Assembly (NCBI GenBank): GCA_019918135.1
Contig: WBZZ01006409.1
Location: forward strand, 41,001 to 105,000
DNA length: 64,000 nucleotides
Origin: Paulinella micropora
Taxonomy: Eukaryota; Cercozoa; Imbricatea; Euglyphida; Paulinellidae
Reading direction: 5' to 3'
The notes below the pieces were generated by a model, which searched no databases, was not told the origin of the DNA, and saw nothing but the letters and a program-made list of their open reading frames with translations. Positions within the stretch are counted from its first letter, which is position 1; each line of letters opens with the position of its first letter. Position numbers and translations under genes: made by a program. Shown piece after piece: positions 37,623 to 47,588 of the stretch.

Positions 37623-39032
37623 TTAACCAGCCCCTGCCGGAGATCCTGCCACAGTCGAGCCCGTGGATGTCGAGATAGTGTTAGCGGTCGACACAGGGGG
37701 GCGCGAGGTGGTAGACGAGGCAGAGGCGCCTGTGGTTGACACAGGGGGACGCGAGGTGGTAGACGAGACCGACACGCCTGTGGTTGATACAGGGGGGCGC
37801 GAGGTGGTAGACGGGTTTGACGCGTCTGTGTTCGACACAGGGGGGCGCCAGGTGGTAGACGAGGCAGACGCGTCTGTGGTCGACACAGGGGGGCGCGAGG
37901 TGGTCGGCGGGGTTGATGCGTCTGTGTTCGACACAGGGGGCCGCGAGGTGGTGGACGAGGCAGACGCGCCTGTGGTTGACACAGGGGGACGCGAGGTGGT
38001 AGACGAGGCAGACGCGCCTGTGGTTGACACAGGGGGACGCGAGGTGGTAGACGAGGCAGATGCGTCTGTGTTAGACACAGGGGGGCGCGAGGTGTTCCAC
38101 ACAGGGGGGCGCGAAGTGGTCGACACAGGGGGCCGCGAAGTGGTCGACACAGGGGGGCGCGAGGTGTTCGACACAGGGGGGCGCGAGGTGTTCGACACAG
38201 GGGGCCGCGAGGTGGTCGACACAGGGGGGCGCGAAGTGTTCGACACAGGGGGCCGCGAGGTGGTCGACACAGGGGGGCGCGAAGTGGTCGACACAGGGGG
38301 GCGCGAGGTGTTCCACACAGGGGGGCGCGAAGTGGTCGACACAGGGGGCCGCGAAGTGGTCGACACAGGGGGCCGCGAGGTGGTCGACACAGGGGGCCGC
38401 GAGGTGGTCGACACAGGGAGCCGCGAGGTGGTCGACACAGGGGGCCGCGAGGTGGTCGACACAGGGGGGCGCGAGGTGGTCGACACAGGGGGCCGCGAGG
38501 TGGTTGACACAGGGGGACGCGAGGTGGTCGACACAGGGGGGCGCGAGGTGTTCGACACAGGGGGCCGCGAGGTAGCGGCGCCCGTGGCCTGCGGGTTGCT
38601 GGGGCGGGTCGCGGAGGGTCTTTCCGTAGTAGTAGTTCTGTTAGCGCGGCGCTGTCTTGACGGAGGCCAGTCCGTGCGATTGAAAGGGTTATTTTCTGTT
38701 TCGTTTGCTCCCGTTGTCTCCGTCTCGTTAAATTCCGCCGCCTGTGTTCGGGGGCGTTTTGTTGTGCGTTTGGTTTGGTTAGTATCTCGAGGAGGTCCAG
38801 TGGTCTTGCTGGGAGGCCTGGTCTCGACGGGCTCGCTCGTCGTCGCAGTCGATCCAAGGGTTTGGCCTGAGACGGGCGCGGTGGCCGTGTCGCGGGGCGG
38901 AGGGAGCGGTGGGTCCGTCTCGATTGGCTTGGTCGTCGATGTCGATGAGCTTTCCACGTTGGTGGAAACAGCCTGGGCATCTGTTAGCCCCTGCCAGGCC
39001 GTGAGGGCCATTAGCAGAAATAAATACACCAT
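37623..39032 (-). CDS. Secreted mucin-like repeat protein
   Basis: ATG at 39032 starts a signal peptide (MVYLFLLMALTAWQGLTDA). The mature 450 residues are Thr/Ser/Pro-rich with several N-glycosylation sites (NET, NRT). From about residue 150 on they are built of an 8-residue unit, SRPPVSTT, repeated about 30 times, with longer units carrying a DASASSTT insert toward the end. The 24-base DNA unit keeps all three minus frames and one plus frame open over 1 kb; the signal peptide and glycosylation sites identify the real frame. There is no membrane anchor at the C-terminus. It probably forms a heavily O-glycosylated surface or secreted coat. Confidence 0.82.
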   Translation of the reverse strand: MVYLFLLMALTAWQGLTDAQAVSTNVESSSTSTTKPIETDPPLPPPRDTATAPVSGQTLGSTATTSEPVETRPPSKTTGPPRDTNQTKRTTKRPRTQAAEFNETETTGANETENNPFNRTDWPPSRQRRANRTTTTERPSATRPSNPQATGAATSRPPVSNTSRPPVSTTSRPPVSTTSRPPVSTTSRPPVSTTSRPPVSTTSRLPVSTTSRPPVSTTSRPPVSTTSRPPVSTTSRPPVWNTSRPPVSTTSRPPVSTTSRPPVSNTSRPPVSTTSRPPVSNTSRPPVSNTSRPPVSTTSRPPVSTTSRPPVWNTSRPPVSNTDASASSTTSRPPVSTTGASASSTTSRPPVSTTGASASSTTSRPPVSNTDASTPPTTSRPPVSTTDASASSTTWRPPVSNTDASNPSTTSRPPVSTTGVSVSSTTSRPPVSTTGASASSTTSRPPVSTANTISTSTGSTVAGSPAGAG

Positions 39033-39254
39033 AACCTAGAGAGAGAGAGCTTTATACAATACACAGTCTTTCGTCTTTACTTATACAAGTATCCTCTGAG
39101 GGCTTTCAAACATCGAAGGGCCGGCGGGCTTTCTAGCGCCCTCCTTCCCCCCCCCCCTCTCTCTCTCTCTCCCTCTTTTCTCCTCTCCCCCTCCGCTTTT
39201 TTGCCTTCTCTCCCCCCTCCCCTCTCCCCCTCTTTTCTTTACTTGACGGGAGAC

Positions 39255-39335
39255 TAAAGAAATAACTCATGACAGCAAAGTCGTTTTAATTAAATTACAA
39301 TTGAATTGGCAAACGTCGAACTTGTATTAAATTCC
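39255..39335. repeat. Direct repeat, left copy
   Basis: CTAAAGAAATAACTCATGAC through AATTGGCAAACGTCGAACTTGTAT matches 40986-41066 almost base for base. The right copy begins in the last codons and stop of the gene at 39851-41002. The left copy is therefore a relic of a second copy of that gene's 3' end. Confidence 0.85.
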
Positions 39336-39448
39336 TTTTTTTTCTTTGTTAAACAACGGCTGATTTTATTTCCCCCCGCCTTGCTTTTAGTGTTAGCCAT
39401 TTGTATCTTCTCTGCTTCATCATTGAAGCGGTGGTATAGCGTGTTGAT

Positions 39449-39667
39449 ATGCTGGCCGTTTGTCCTACTTGCGGCGCCCGCTTTTTCGAAGGCCAGCTGT
39501 ACTGGTCCGGGACTTGTAAAAAAGGGGACCCTCGGGACTTAGCCTCGCTTGTGTGCCGCCCTTATGGCGACGGCGCCTGTATCAACCCCGCTCGCGACGT
39601 CCCTAGCGGAGACACTTGGGAAGAACGCATGCGCTTCGTGGACAATTCTCTAGACGAGATCTTGTAA
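39449..39667 (+). CDS. Small Cys-rich (zinc-ribbon-like) protein
   Basis: A 72-residue protein starting MLAVCPTCGARFF. It has a CPTC pair, then Cys at about residues 23, 36 and 44, enough for one zinc site. A polar tail follows (GDTWEERMRFVDNSLDEIL). Its start resembles that of the next gene (both ATGCTGGCCG), hinting at shared 5' sequence. Function is unknown. Confidence 0.6.
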   Translation: MLAVCPTCGARFFEGQLYWSGTCKKGDPRDLASLVCRPYGDGACINPARDVPSGDTWEERMRFVDNSLDEIL

Positions 39668-39850
39668 AATCCGCAGTTTAACGCGACTGCCGGGGGAAAA
39701 CCAACAACCGCAAACAGACCCGGGCTCAGGGGGGGGGGGCCGCCAGCCCGCTAAAAGAAAAAAAAGAAACTAAAAACTACGGTTTTTTTCCTTGTAAATG
39801 CTTGAAAAGAAAGGAAGGTGCATCTTTTCTCTGTCACCAGCCAAACTTTA

Positions 39851-41002
39851 ATGCTGGCCGGTAATGCCGTTCGGTATGCAGATCTTTGCCAACAGTGTAA
39901 GTCTTTCCGCTTTTCTTGCTGCGAGGGTGCTGACTGGGTAGCAAACCTAGTGATTGCAGGGGGCAAGCGCCGCAAATTGAATTGCGGCGTATGTAAGGCG
40001 ACGGGGTGGCTTGCGTACTATGCTTCCTACATACGACAGGCAATATTAAGCTTAGGGTCCCCCGATCTACCCCCGGGCCACACGGTTTGGACGCCAGATC
40101 TCTTGCGGCGGGTTTTCAGCAACCAGGCATTGGTGATGAATGATTCATACAAAATAATCGTCCGGGAATTGTGGTACCTGCTAGAAAAAACCACTGCCTT
40201 TGCCCTCAGCATTGACAGTCAGCCGCCTAAAATATGGCAGCACCTTGAAAAACTGCTGCTCAACCACCCCGACGAGGTCAAAGCATGTGCAGAAAGACAT
40301 ACCGTAAACCTGACAGAGCTCAATTACACGATAACCAGCGCAATGCGCAGGCTCAAGGTAGACGCAAATCTTCGACAGACTTACGATCCCCTCATGGGTG
40401 TACTGCGCTGCCTATACAACGAGTTCGACGGGATAGAAGGCCCCAACGTATGGCTGGTGCAGCTGACAAAAGCAGATGGTAAGCCGGAAATCAGCATGGC
40501 GGTAAGTGCTATGCCTACAGCTGGTCAGCCTGCCTACCAGTACCACTTGGGTATACATCGAGCCATCCCCGGCCGGTCCGACTGGAAACACCTTTCCGTG
40601 CCCTTGCACCAGTTTGCAGTGTATGCACTGAATCAGTTCTATAAGACACAGGATCCTCGCTTTGTGTTGTGTAATCCGCTGCCATCTATGGCACGGGTTC
40701 TGGAGGACAACCTTGTGCGTGGCGTAGATTTCATAACAAGGGCACGTCTGCTTGATCTTAACAAAGTCCAATTCAGTTGGGACGGCAAAGAAACCACTCT
40801 CGATTTTTCGCGTAATCACTGCATGCACAACGCCGCTCGCTCGGGCATCGGGTTTTGGATTAGCCAAAACATTGTTCTGCTAGGTACAAAATATAAGCTA
40901 ATTGTCGCGAACCAATGGTACGCCTCTTCTTGCCAGCAGAATTGTTTGAGATACAACCGTGACGACGTCGTCTGCAGTAACTGTAACCGACCAAAGAAAT
41001 AA
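39851..41002 (+). CDS. Unknown protein with terminal Cys clusters
   Basis: 383 residues from ATG 39851 (MLAGNAVRYADLCQQCK). The N-terminus has CQQC, CC and CGVC motifs and the C-terminus CQQNC and CSNC, suggesting zinc sites at both ends, perhaps a single composite one. The middle is mixed helix/strand with Trp and aromatic residues. There is no membrane span. The upstream in-frame GTG is ignored. The TAA stop lies inside the 81-bp direct repeat that flanks this 1.7-kb segment. The family is not recognised. Confidence 0.7.
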   Translation: MLAGNAVRYADLCQQCKSFRFSCCEGADWVANLVIAGGKRRKLNCGVCKATGWLAYYASYIRQAILSLGSPDLPPGHTVWTPDLLRRVFSNQALVMNDSYKIIVRELWYLLEKTTAFALSIDSQPPKIWQHLEKLLLNHPDEVKACAERHTVNLTELNYTITSAMRRLKVDANLRQTYDPLMGVLRCLYNEFDGIEGPNVWLVQLTKADGKPEISMAVSAMPTAGQPAYQYHLGIHRAIPGRSDWKHLSVPLHQFAVYALNQFYKTQDPRFVLCNPLPSMARVLEDNLVRGVDFITRARLLDLNKVQFSWDGKETTLDFSRNHCMHNAARSGIGFWISQNIVLLGTKYKLIVANQWYASSCQQNCLRYNRDDVVCSNCNRPKK

Positions 41003-41066
41003 CTCATGACAGCAAAGTCGTTTTAATTAAATTACAATTGAATTTCCAAACGTCGAGCTTGTATCC
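40986..41066. repeat. Direct repeat, right copy
   Basis: Matches 39255-39335. The pair encloses 1.73 kb with two Cys-rich genes, a layout expected from unequal exchange or insertion of this segment. Confidence 0.85.
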
Positions 41067-41429
41067 GGGGGGGGGCATGCCCCCCGCGCCCCCCCCCCCC
41101 TTCCCCTCTCCTCGAGCTCCCCAAGAAAAGTCTGTCTGATTCCTCCCCGCCCGTCCTCCCTTCCCTCCCCGTCCTCCCTTCCCTCCCTTTGAGCCCCCCG
41201 GGCTCAGGGGGCGCCCCCCCCCCTCCCGCCGCTCCCTCCTTCCCTCTTGAGCCCCCTGAGCCCGGGGGGCTCAAGGGGAGGGGGGCGACGAAGAGACAGG
41301 GGGAGAGCTCAGGGGCACATCCATCCCCCCCTTTCTCCTGTTCCTCCTGTTTTGTTTCCTCCCTCTCTCTCGCTTATTTATTTAAATAAAAGCTCCTCTG
41401 ATCCCAAACACTCTACACACGACTCGCCG
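41067..41429. repeat. Gap with two opposed GC hairpins
   Basis: A family 2 hairpin at 41067-41096 (GGGGGGCATGCCCCCC core) is followed by a family 1 hairpin at 41191-41214 and its reverse-orientation partner at 41249-41272. AATAAAAGC near 41386 lies about 45 bases before the primase ATG. Confidence 0.7.
41249..41272. repeat. GC-rich hairpin element, family 1, reversed
   Basis: GAGCCCCC TGAGCCCG GGGGGCTC, the reverse complement of the copies at 6700 and 15595. Confidence 0.85.
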
Positions 41430-44400
41430 ATGATGGCGGCACCCGCAGCTGACGACGCCCTGCCGCAAGCACCTACGCTCACCACGCAGCAGGCCGCAGT
41501 GGGCGCCGCCGGCGTGGCCAGGCGCGCGCCTCGCGTGGTCACGATCACGCGGGACCTGCCCGCGCCAATACACCTCTTAGAATCAAGCGGGTTCAACTCT
41601 GTCCCCCCCGGCGAGGCCTGCTTTGCTCAGGGCGCGGCTTTGCAGCACCAATTCTTCTACAAGCTGAACCTGCCCCCGAAAGCGACGAGCCAGTGGCGCA
41701 AGCCCAACACGCGCCATTTGTTCGGTTCCTGCGCAGATGCACATGCCTTTTACCATGAAATCTACAAGTGGTTCAACGCCATGAGACGCAGTTTCTTTGT
41801 CATTATACGCGGCGAGTGCAGCTTGTATTTCGACCTCGAGTGGTATTCGCGCGACGCGCGGGACCCCAGCTCCGACGGACGTTTGCAGGCGTTGCAGACA
41901 GTTGTGGGCGCGGCTTTAGTGAGATTGGGGCTTGCAGCGGCGGGTGCTGACGAAATGCACTCCCTCGATCTCGGCAGGGTCTGCGTGTCCGAGCAGAAGA
42001 ACGACAACGGGGCGGTGTGGTTCAAGAACTCGTTCCATGTCGCCTTCCCCCGCATCGTGTTTCAGTCGGTGCACCACGCAGGGGCCTTTGTAGACAGATG
42101 GCTGGTGCAGCGCCCGGGGGGCATGCCCCCCGCGCCCCCCTTAAAAACCTTACAGGCCGCCGCTGCCCTGCGCGTCGATGCTTCGTTGGACCTGTACAAA
42201 CACAAAAAAAACACCGGCAGCATGATTGACCCCAGTGTGTACTCAAAAAACCGATGCTGGCGCGTCCCTGGCTCCCAGAAGATCGACGACCTCTTGCACC
42301 CGGGCGCGGCGGGCGCGCCTCTGCCCAGTTTCGAGGAATTTGTTGTCCATTGCCCCAGCCATTCCCCGCGCGGTCCCGACACGGTGTATGTGCCGGACGA
42401 GCTCGCGGCCCCCACGCGTTCCAGGCCGTCGGTGGCAAGCAGTCTCCGCCTCGCGCGCCGCCCGCCGCCCGCCGTCGTTGCCGACCACCTAAGGCCCATA
42501 CTCGCCAAGCTCGAGCTTATGCTAAGGGGCTGGGGAGACACCACGTCTTCCCTGTCAGTCGGCGAAGATGCTAAAACAGGGAAACAGTTTTTCGTCGTGC
42601 GCACAGCCAGATCTAAAAGAGGTGGAGGTCGTCTGTGCCTCGTGCACGAGGTTCATCGCAGGCGACGCCAACAGCGAAGAGAGCAGAACCCAACTAGTAA
42701 TGCTAGTAATAGCATTACTACCCTGATGGATACCGCAATTTACCACCAAAGTAATAATGCTTATTTAGTTCTAGGCGCGGCGGGGCAGGTTCTCTACGGA
42801 TGCCATGGAAATCGTTGCTCGGCAGCCCACGAGTGGACGGATCGCTCGCGGACCGTCCTGCTGGGAAATCTGTTCAATCCGTGGCTCGAGCAGAAGCAAC
42901 AGCTGCTGCTGGGAACAAGCAACCCGCCGCCCCCCGCCCCCGCCGAGGAAGAAGAGGAGGGAGGAGCTGTAAGTGACGTCGAGGCTGGGCCTCAACACGA
43001 TGACGACGACGGCGACGAGAGGCCGAGCTTTGGGCAGCAAGACAGCGCCCCTGCGCCGTCGCCCGCTAGCACGAGCGGGCGAGAACTCACGTCCGCTGAG
43101 CACGAGGCGCTGACGCGCGAACTGCTGCCGCACCTGACTTCGTCGCTTTTCACTGAGCTCCAGACCTTTCTGGAGGAGGCCGGCTGGCCAGAGAGCGTCA
43201 CATCGCAGCTGGAACACATACAGCTGGCGGGATCCGTGATCGAAAAGAGGAAGCCCCTGCAAGGACAACGGCAAGAGGACTCTGACCCAGAGGAGCCCGG
43301 GCAGGAAGAGGAAGAGGAGGAGCAGGAGGGTGGGGGCGAGGAGGGAAACAACGACCCGGAGGAGGGCTCTGACCCAGCGGTGGCGGGCGTGAGCGCCGAG
43401 GGCCAGGCCAAGCCCCCAACGGCCATTGCGTATCACCGCACCGACGTCTTTCTGTTGCCCTGCCCAAACTGCCCACCGGCTGGCGGCTCCGCCAGCAAGA
43501 TCCGCATCGTCGTCGACGCACAGGCCTGGTGGGTTCAAGTCTGTTTCGCCTGTCATCTCCGCGCACAGCCCGCGCCCCCACCACCTGCCTCGGGGCAAGA
43601 GCCCGAGGCGCGCCCCAAGAAACGCCGCCGGGTCGCGAAGGTGCGAGTGCGCTGCCGACCACCCGACCTGCCGCTCACTGCCACCGCGGCGGAGGTCGCT
43701 GCGGCGGAGCTGCACGGCGTCAGTGGCTACCGGCTCCTGCGCACGCCGCAAGAGCTTTTGGACTACGATGGAGGACAGCAAAAATATCAGGGCGCGGATC
43801 TTCCGCAGAACCAGTTCCAGTCCGACGCGCGCTGGGTCAACAAACTCGCGCTCCCCGATCAGGCGCGGCTACTGTTCGTCAAAGCCCCGATGGGGCTTGG
43901 CAAAAGTGAGAGCTTTATACGTCTCCTGCTCGCTGTCTACGGCGTTAACGTGGACGAGGTGTTCACCCCAACAATACGAGTCAATCCATTATTTGCTCGA
44001 CGCGCCGGCCTTTGACCTGATCGTGCTGGACGAGAGCGAGTCCACGCTGTTCAATGTGACAGCGACCCTGGGCAAGGGGAGTATCAACCAGTGCAACGCG
44101 ACCGTCTTTGCGAGGCTACTGCGCCGCTCCAAGTGCGTGATCGTCATGGATGCCTTTCTCACGCAGAAATCCGTCCAGGTCCTGCAGACTCTGCTGAACA
44201 CGGCGCCTCCCACGGAGCTGGCGCTCGGCGGGGGGCCCGCGAGCAGGCCTCACGTCTTCCACATGCACTTTACACACGTCGATCATATACGCAGTCGTTG
44301 CCTTGTGCACCGCAGCCACCGGTCCTTCAAGCGCGCGCTAGTGCTAGCCCTTTGTCGGGGGCTGCGCGTGGCGATGCCGCTCGGCAACAAGCGTCAGGGC

Positions 44401-45922
44401 ATGTTGATCAAGAAGTACCTGGAGTCCGTGTTCAGGGGCATACGCATCTTGTTCTACCACGAAGGTTCCGAACGCATGTCCGACTTCGAACGACCCCAAG
44501 CGCAGCTCATCCAACTGTGGATACAAGCTCATCTGTGCATGTACACGTCAGCAGTGACTTGCGGGGTCAATATCGACGTCAGGCACTTTGACGTGTTGTT
44601 TCTATGGCTGAACAACAGTAACATCCCCATGCTAAACTACATGCAAATGGCCGGCCGCCAGCCCGCTGCCGCGGGCTGGAAGGGGGGCGCGGGGGGGCTT
44701 GCCCCCCCGCGCTCTGCGCGAGCTGTTCTTCTTTCTGGGGCAGATGGGTGCTGACGTCGCGCAGGTGGACTTCAGCTCCATCAAGCTTCCGCCCGCGGGT
44801 GTACGGTACGACTACTTGCTAGCCCACGAGGACCAAGAACGCGTGCTGTCGAGCAAGGAGCGCAAGGAACTCTTGGCGTTACACAAGGAGAAACGCGCAG
44901 ATATCAAGACGCAAAGCCAGGCCGCCAGCGCGGAGCGAGCGGAGCGCGTCGCCAGTCGTGCCCAGGCCGAGGATTTTGTGCGCTCGGCCTACGAGCTCCG
45001 TGTACAGGCAGAGGCCCAGACCCCGCCCGAGCAAGCCCCCGTGCCGCCTGCGCCGACATCCGCCGAACAGAGCGACGATTCCGCGCAGGCTTCTGTGTCC
45101 GAGGAACCCGCGCAGGCAGAGGAGGCAGCACAGCAGCAGGGGCAGGAGCGGGAGGCTATCTGGGGCGAGCTCATCAAGGAGGCCAGGAGGCTTCAGGCAG
45201 GGCTTCGCACTCCCCAGGAACGCCAGCAGGCCTTGCAGCAACCTGCGTTGTCCCGCGACAAGTACAAAGACCGCACGGCCCTGTTTACGTTTGCAGCCAC
45301 TTTCCCCACCATCCGCCCAGAATGGAAGACGGTGCAGGAGTGCCAGCGCAGCGGGTTCGCGCGCAGGTATCTGTGGCTCAAGCTTTTGTCCAAATACTCC
45401 CTGAAGGAGATCTATGATCAGGAATTCAAGCCGGGTGAGTTCGTGACCTTGTTCGACGGACAGAAGGTGACCCTGCCCACGCTAGCGGCGGTGGCCAGCC
45501 TTGTACGCGCCTTGCGTTGCGACCTACACAAAGACAGTCGTGTTCTAAAGTTTACCACGCTATGCCTAGACGCCAAGGAAATTACGCAAGCCCTGCGGAG
45601 GCTGCGCGCGGGTGTCCGCGTGGTCCGTGAAAAGTGGAATCCGACTCCAAGCGCGCTAACAAAACTGGAATGTGATGATGAAACATTATCGCTGCAAGCA
45701 GCTCTCAGCGCCACAAAGAATGTTGTGCCAATCTTGCTGCCGTGCTCGCTAACGCGGATTCTAAACCCGGCTCATCCTAGGGGCCAATTTGCAACAGGAC
45801 GATGCACTACCTTTTCCAAATACGAGATAACACCTGACACCTTTCAAAACATGACTGCTTTTGAGATTGCAGAGGCCTGCACCCTGGCCACTCAACCCCC
45901 CGAGGGGGAGTACACGCGCTAA
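41430..45922 (+). pseudogene. PrimPol/UL52-like primase fused to UL9-type helicase, broken
   Basis: The ATG at 41430 starts an archaeo-eukaryotic primase domain: LYFDLEW (D135, E137), NSFHVAFP (S201, H203) and DPSVYSKNRCWRVP (D267, Y271, R275, R278). A zinc site follows near 42620-42840 (CLVH, then YHQSNN.Y and C....C). A long acidic linker follows, then a helicase Walker A (APMGLGKSES, about 43,887). The DEAD-type box (LIVLDESEST, about 44,020) comes only about 45 residues later, where Herpes_ori_bp helicases have roughly twice that or more, and in a different frame, so a segment is missing near 43,960. Late motifs YTSAVTCGVNIDVRHFD and YMQMAGR are typical of UL9-type enzymes. Right after motif VI a GC-rich double hairpin (44,658-44,712) shifts frame again; the C-terminal 400 residues continue to 45,922. 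The protein would prime and unwind DNA at origins; as sequenced it is inactive or misassembled. Confidence 0.85.
44658..44712. repeat. GC-rich double hairpin inserted in the helicase gene
   Basis: CCAGCCCGCTG facing CGCGGGCTGG (44658-44679) is followed by GCGCGGGGGGG facing CCCCCCCGCGC (44687-44712). It lies exactly where motif VI QMAGR should continue, and the reading frame differs on its two sides. The same family appears at 15701, 41067, 42113 (kept in frame in the primase) and 47321. Confidence 0.8.
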
Positions 45923-46481
45923 CAACCACTGCCCTCGCACAGAAAGCACATGTATGTACACTAGATCAGTGCAAATTGCCGACAGCGTCGTCTGTGTCCG
46001 CTATATTAAAAATATCCGCGAATCATATTTGAACCTCAAATAAATCTGCCGGGAAGCTACAGTCCCCCTTTCAGCCATGTCCGGCCTGTGCGCATGTGCT
46101 GAAAATCGTGTTCTGCTAATAGATAGCGAGGGGGTTTTGGCCGGTGGGGCGTAATTCCCACAGAGCTCTGGTCCCAGTGACGCCCGGTGTGTTTTCCCGG
46201 GGAATTGCCACTGGGCAGATCAACTACTGCCTTTTTCGGCCGAATCAACCCGGTGGTTTTTGCGCACCCCAAACCCCCCCCCCCCCATGTGAGCTCCAAA
46301 TGACAATCTACCTAATTTTGTTTCCCGTCCTCCCTTTTCTTTTTTCTCCCCCATCTCCCTGCGCCCGAAGGGCTCAGGGGGCTCAGAGGAGAGGGATAGA
46401 AAGGGGGGGGGGAGGGGGCACCCCCCCAACCCAGAGCGGACGGGGCAGCAACACGGTGTGTGTGTTGTATGTGTGTCGCGG
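45923..46481. other. Gap with repeat scraps
   Basis: Contains ACAGAAAGCACATGTATGTACA at 45939-45960, repeated near 47424-47446. A TTTCAGCCATGTCC motif at 46070 is related to the inverted repeats at 7.1 and 9.3 kb, and a degenerate hairpin lies at 46362-46386. AATAAATC at 46038 may be the polyadenylation signal of the preceding gene. Confidence 0.5.
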
Positions 46482-46733
46482 ATGACTACCCCTGGTGTCC
46501 TGCCACTGGCGGAAGCAGTGCGTCGAGCTAAGAGTGATCCCAATGCTGGGCGGAAGAGGGCGAGAAATGCCGTGCTTTGCGCAAAGCACGGCTTTGCGCA
46601 AGTTGGTTCACACCAGGTGGGAAATCCCTGCCGAGATTGTCCTCGTGATTCGAAAAAAACTTCTCTCGGCAGGGATGCCAAAGTGCCTCTCCTCCCAGCT
46701 GACCTTGGCTGGCAGGCGGCCGGCACCTGCTAG
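46482..46733 (+). CDS. Short unknown protein, duplicated 5' end (copy 1)
   Basis: ATG at 46482 encodes MTTPGVLPLAEAVRRAKSDP, identical for its first 20 residues to the frame at 47241. The upstream 50 bases, with a GTGTGT tract and GTGTGTCGCGG, also match. After residue 20 the two differ completely, so at least one is a rearranged fragment. This copy goes on for 63 residues with several Cys and a 22-base perfect palindrome in its DNA at 46570-46591. It is probably not a functional gene. Confidence 0.3.
   Translation: MTTPGVLPLAEAVRRAKSDPNAGRKRARNAVLCAKHGFAQVGSHQVGNPCRDCPRDSKKTSLGRDAKVPLLPADLGWQAAGTC
46570..46591. repeat. Perfect 22-base palindrome
   Basis: CCGTGCTTTGC followed directly by GCAAAGCACGG. 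A second inverted repeat (CCCTGCCGAGA at 46626 facing TCTCGGCAGGG at 46665) lies just downstream. Confidence 0.7.
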
Positions 46734-46756
46734 CGTGTGCAGCCAGGCCCCTCTAG

Positions 46757-46830
46757 CACGACGACCAGCACTGAAAGAGGGCTTTCTGGGGCTTGTTAGC
46801 CAGCTGGGAAGCACAGGCGGACTCTGGATG
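46757..46830 (+). pseudogene. Relic of a Sel1-gene 5' end
   Basis: ACGACCAGCACTGA and CAGCTGGGAAGCAC.GGCGGACTC match the first codons of the Sel1 genes at 50110 and 47676, but no repeats follow. It is a broken copy. Confidence 0.5.
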
Positions 46831-46992
46831 CTGCCGCGCAAACCGTTTCCCTAGTGCCTGAGCAAGAGCGCCGCCAAACAACCTAGATTAGAGAAACTAA
46901 CCGTCTGCGGGGGCCCCCGTGTGAGCTTCAAATGAAAGTCTACCTAATTTTGTTTCCCGTTCTCCCTTTTCTTTTTTCTCCCCCCTCTCCTT

Positions 46993-47015
46993 GAGCCCCC
47001 GGGCTCAGGGAGCTC
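46993..47015. repeat. GC-rich hairpin element, family 1 (variant)
   Basis: GAGCCCCCGGGCTC.GGGAGCTC type, one base shorter than the copies elsewhere, beside a G run. Confidence 0.7.
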
Positions 47016-47240
47016 AGAGGAAAAGGAGAGAAAGGGGGGGGGCACCCCCTCCTCCCCCGCTGTAATGCCGTCGTAGGGTGGTGGTAAGGGGGGATGGGCG
47101 CCCCACCCCCTTCCTTTGGCGTCAGTTTGCCAGTGGTTTTTGGCTTTCTGCATCCCATGCTTATTGTTGGACTTCCCAAGCCCAACTCAGAGCGAACGGG
47201 GCGGCAACACGGTGTGTGTATGTATGTATGTGTGTCGCGG

Positions 47241-47450
47241 ATGACTACCCCTGGCGTCCTGCCATTGGCGGAAGCAGTGCGTCGAGCTAAGAGTGACCCA
47301 GATGACATGATCGATGTGTCCAGCCCGCTGGCGCGGGCTGAAGGGGGGGCTCGGGGGGCAAAGCCCCCCGCGGCGCTTGGCATCCACGCCTCCAACACCT
47401 TCTACGAGTGGCTGGACGTCTGCGCACAGAAAGCACGTGTATATACATGA
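47241..47450 (+). CDS. Short unknown protein, duplicated 5' end (copy 2)
   Basis: A 69-residue frame from ATG 47241. After the shared 20 residues it reads DDMIDVSSPL, is interrupted in frame by a family 2 double hairpin (47321-47372), then ends ASNTFYEWLDVCAQKARVYT. The bases around its stop repeat those at 45939-45960. The even reading frame across the hairpin suggests it could still be translated, but gene status is doubtful. Confidence 0.35.
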   Translation: MTTPGVLPLAEAVRRAKSDPDDMIDVSSPLARAEGGARGAKPPAALGIHASNTFYEWLDVCAQKARVYT

Positions 47451-47492
47451 GCTCAGCGCACGTGTTGGGGGGCGCGCTCTCTTCCCCTCCTT

Positions 47493-47519
47493 GAGAACCC
47501 CCCGGGGTCAGGGGGCTCG
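47493..47519. repeat. GC-rich hairpin element, family 1 (variant)
   Basis: GAGAACCCCCCGGGGTC with a GGGGGCTC right arm, followed by GAAGAAGGGG as at 49969. It stands before the promoter of the first Sel1 gene. Confidence 0.65.
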
Positions 47520-47588
47520 AAGAAGGGGGAGGAAGAAAAAGGGGGGGGGGTGGGGGAGGAGGGAAGGGGGCCCACCCCCCCCCCCCCC

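Noticed and set aside
37409-38980. Second minus-strand frame of 523 codons in the same region
   Set aside because: Arg/Pro-rich shadow of the repeat, shifted by one base from the signal-peptide frame.
37663-39039. Plus-strand 458-codon frame through the mucin repeat
   Set aside because: It is the antisense of a 24-base repeat that is open in several frames. It has no signal peptide and no homology, whereas the minus frame has a signal peptide and glycosylation sites.
39306-39542. 78-codon plus frame with hydrophobic stretch
   Set aside because: It overlaps the better Cys-rich frame at 39449 and its hydrophobicity comes from a T-rich leader.
44699-45922. Separate gene for the helicase C-terminal part
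   Set aside because: It starts inside the hairpin insertion with no proper start, and continues the helicase directly after motif VI. It is treated as part of the broken fusion gene.
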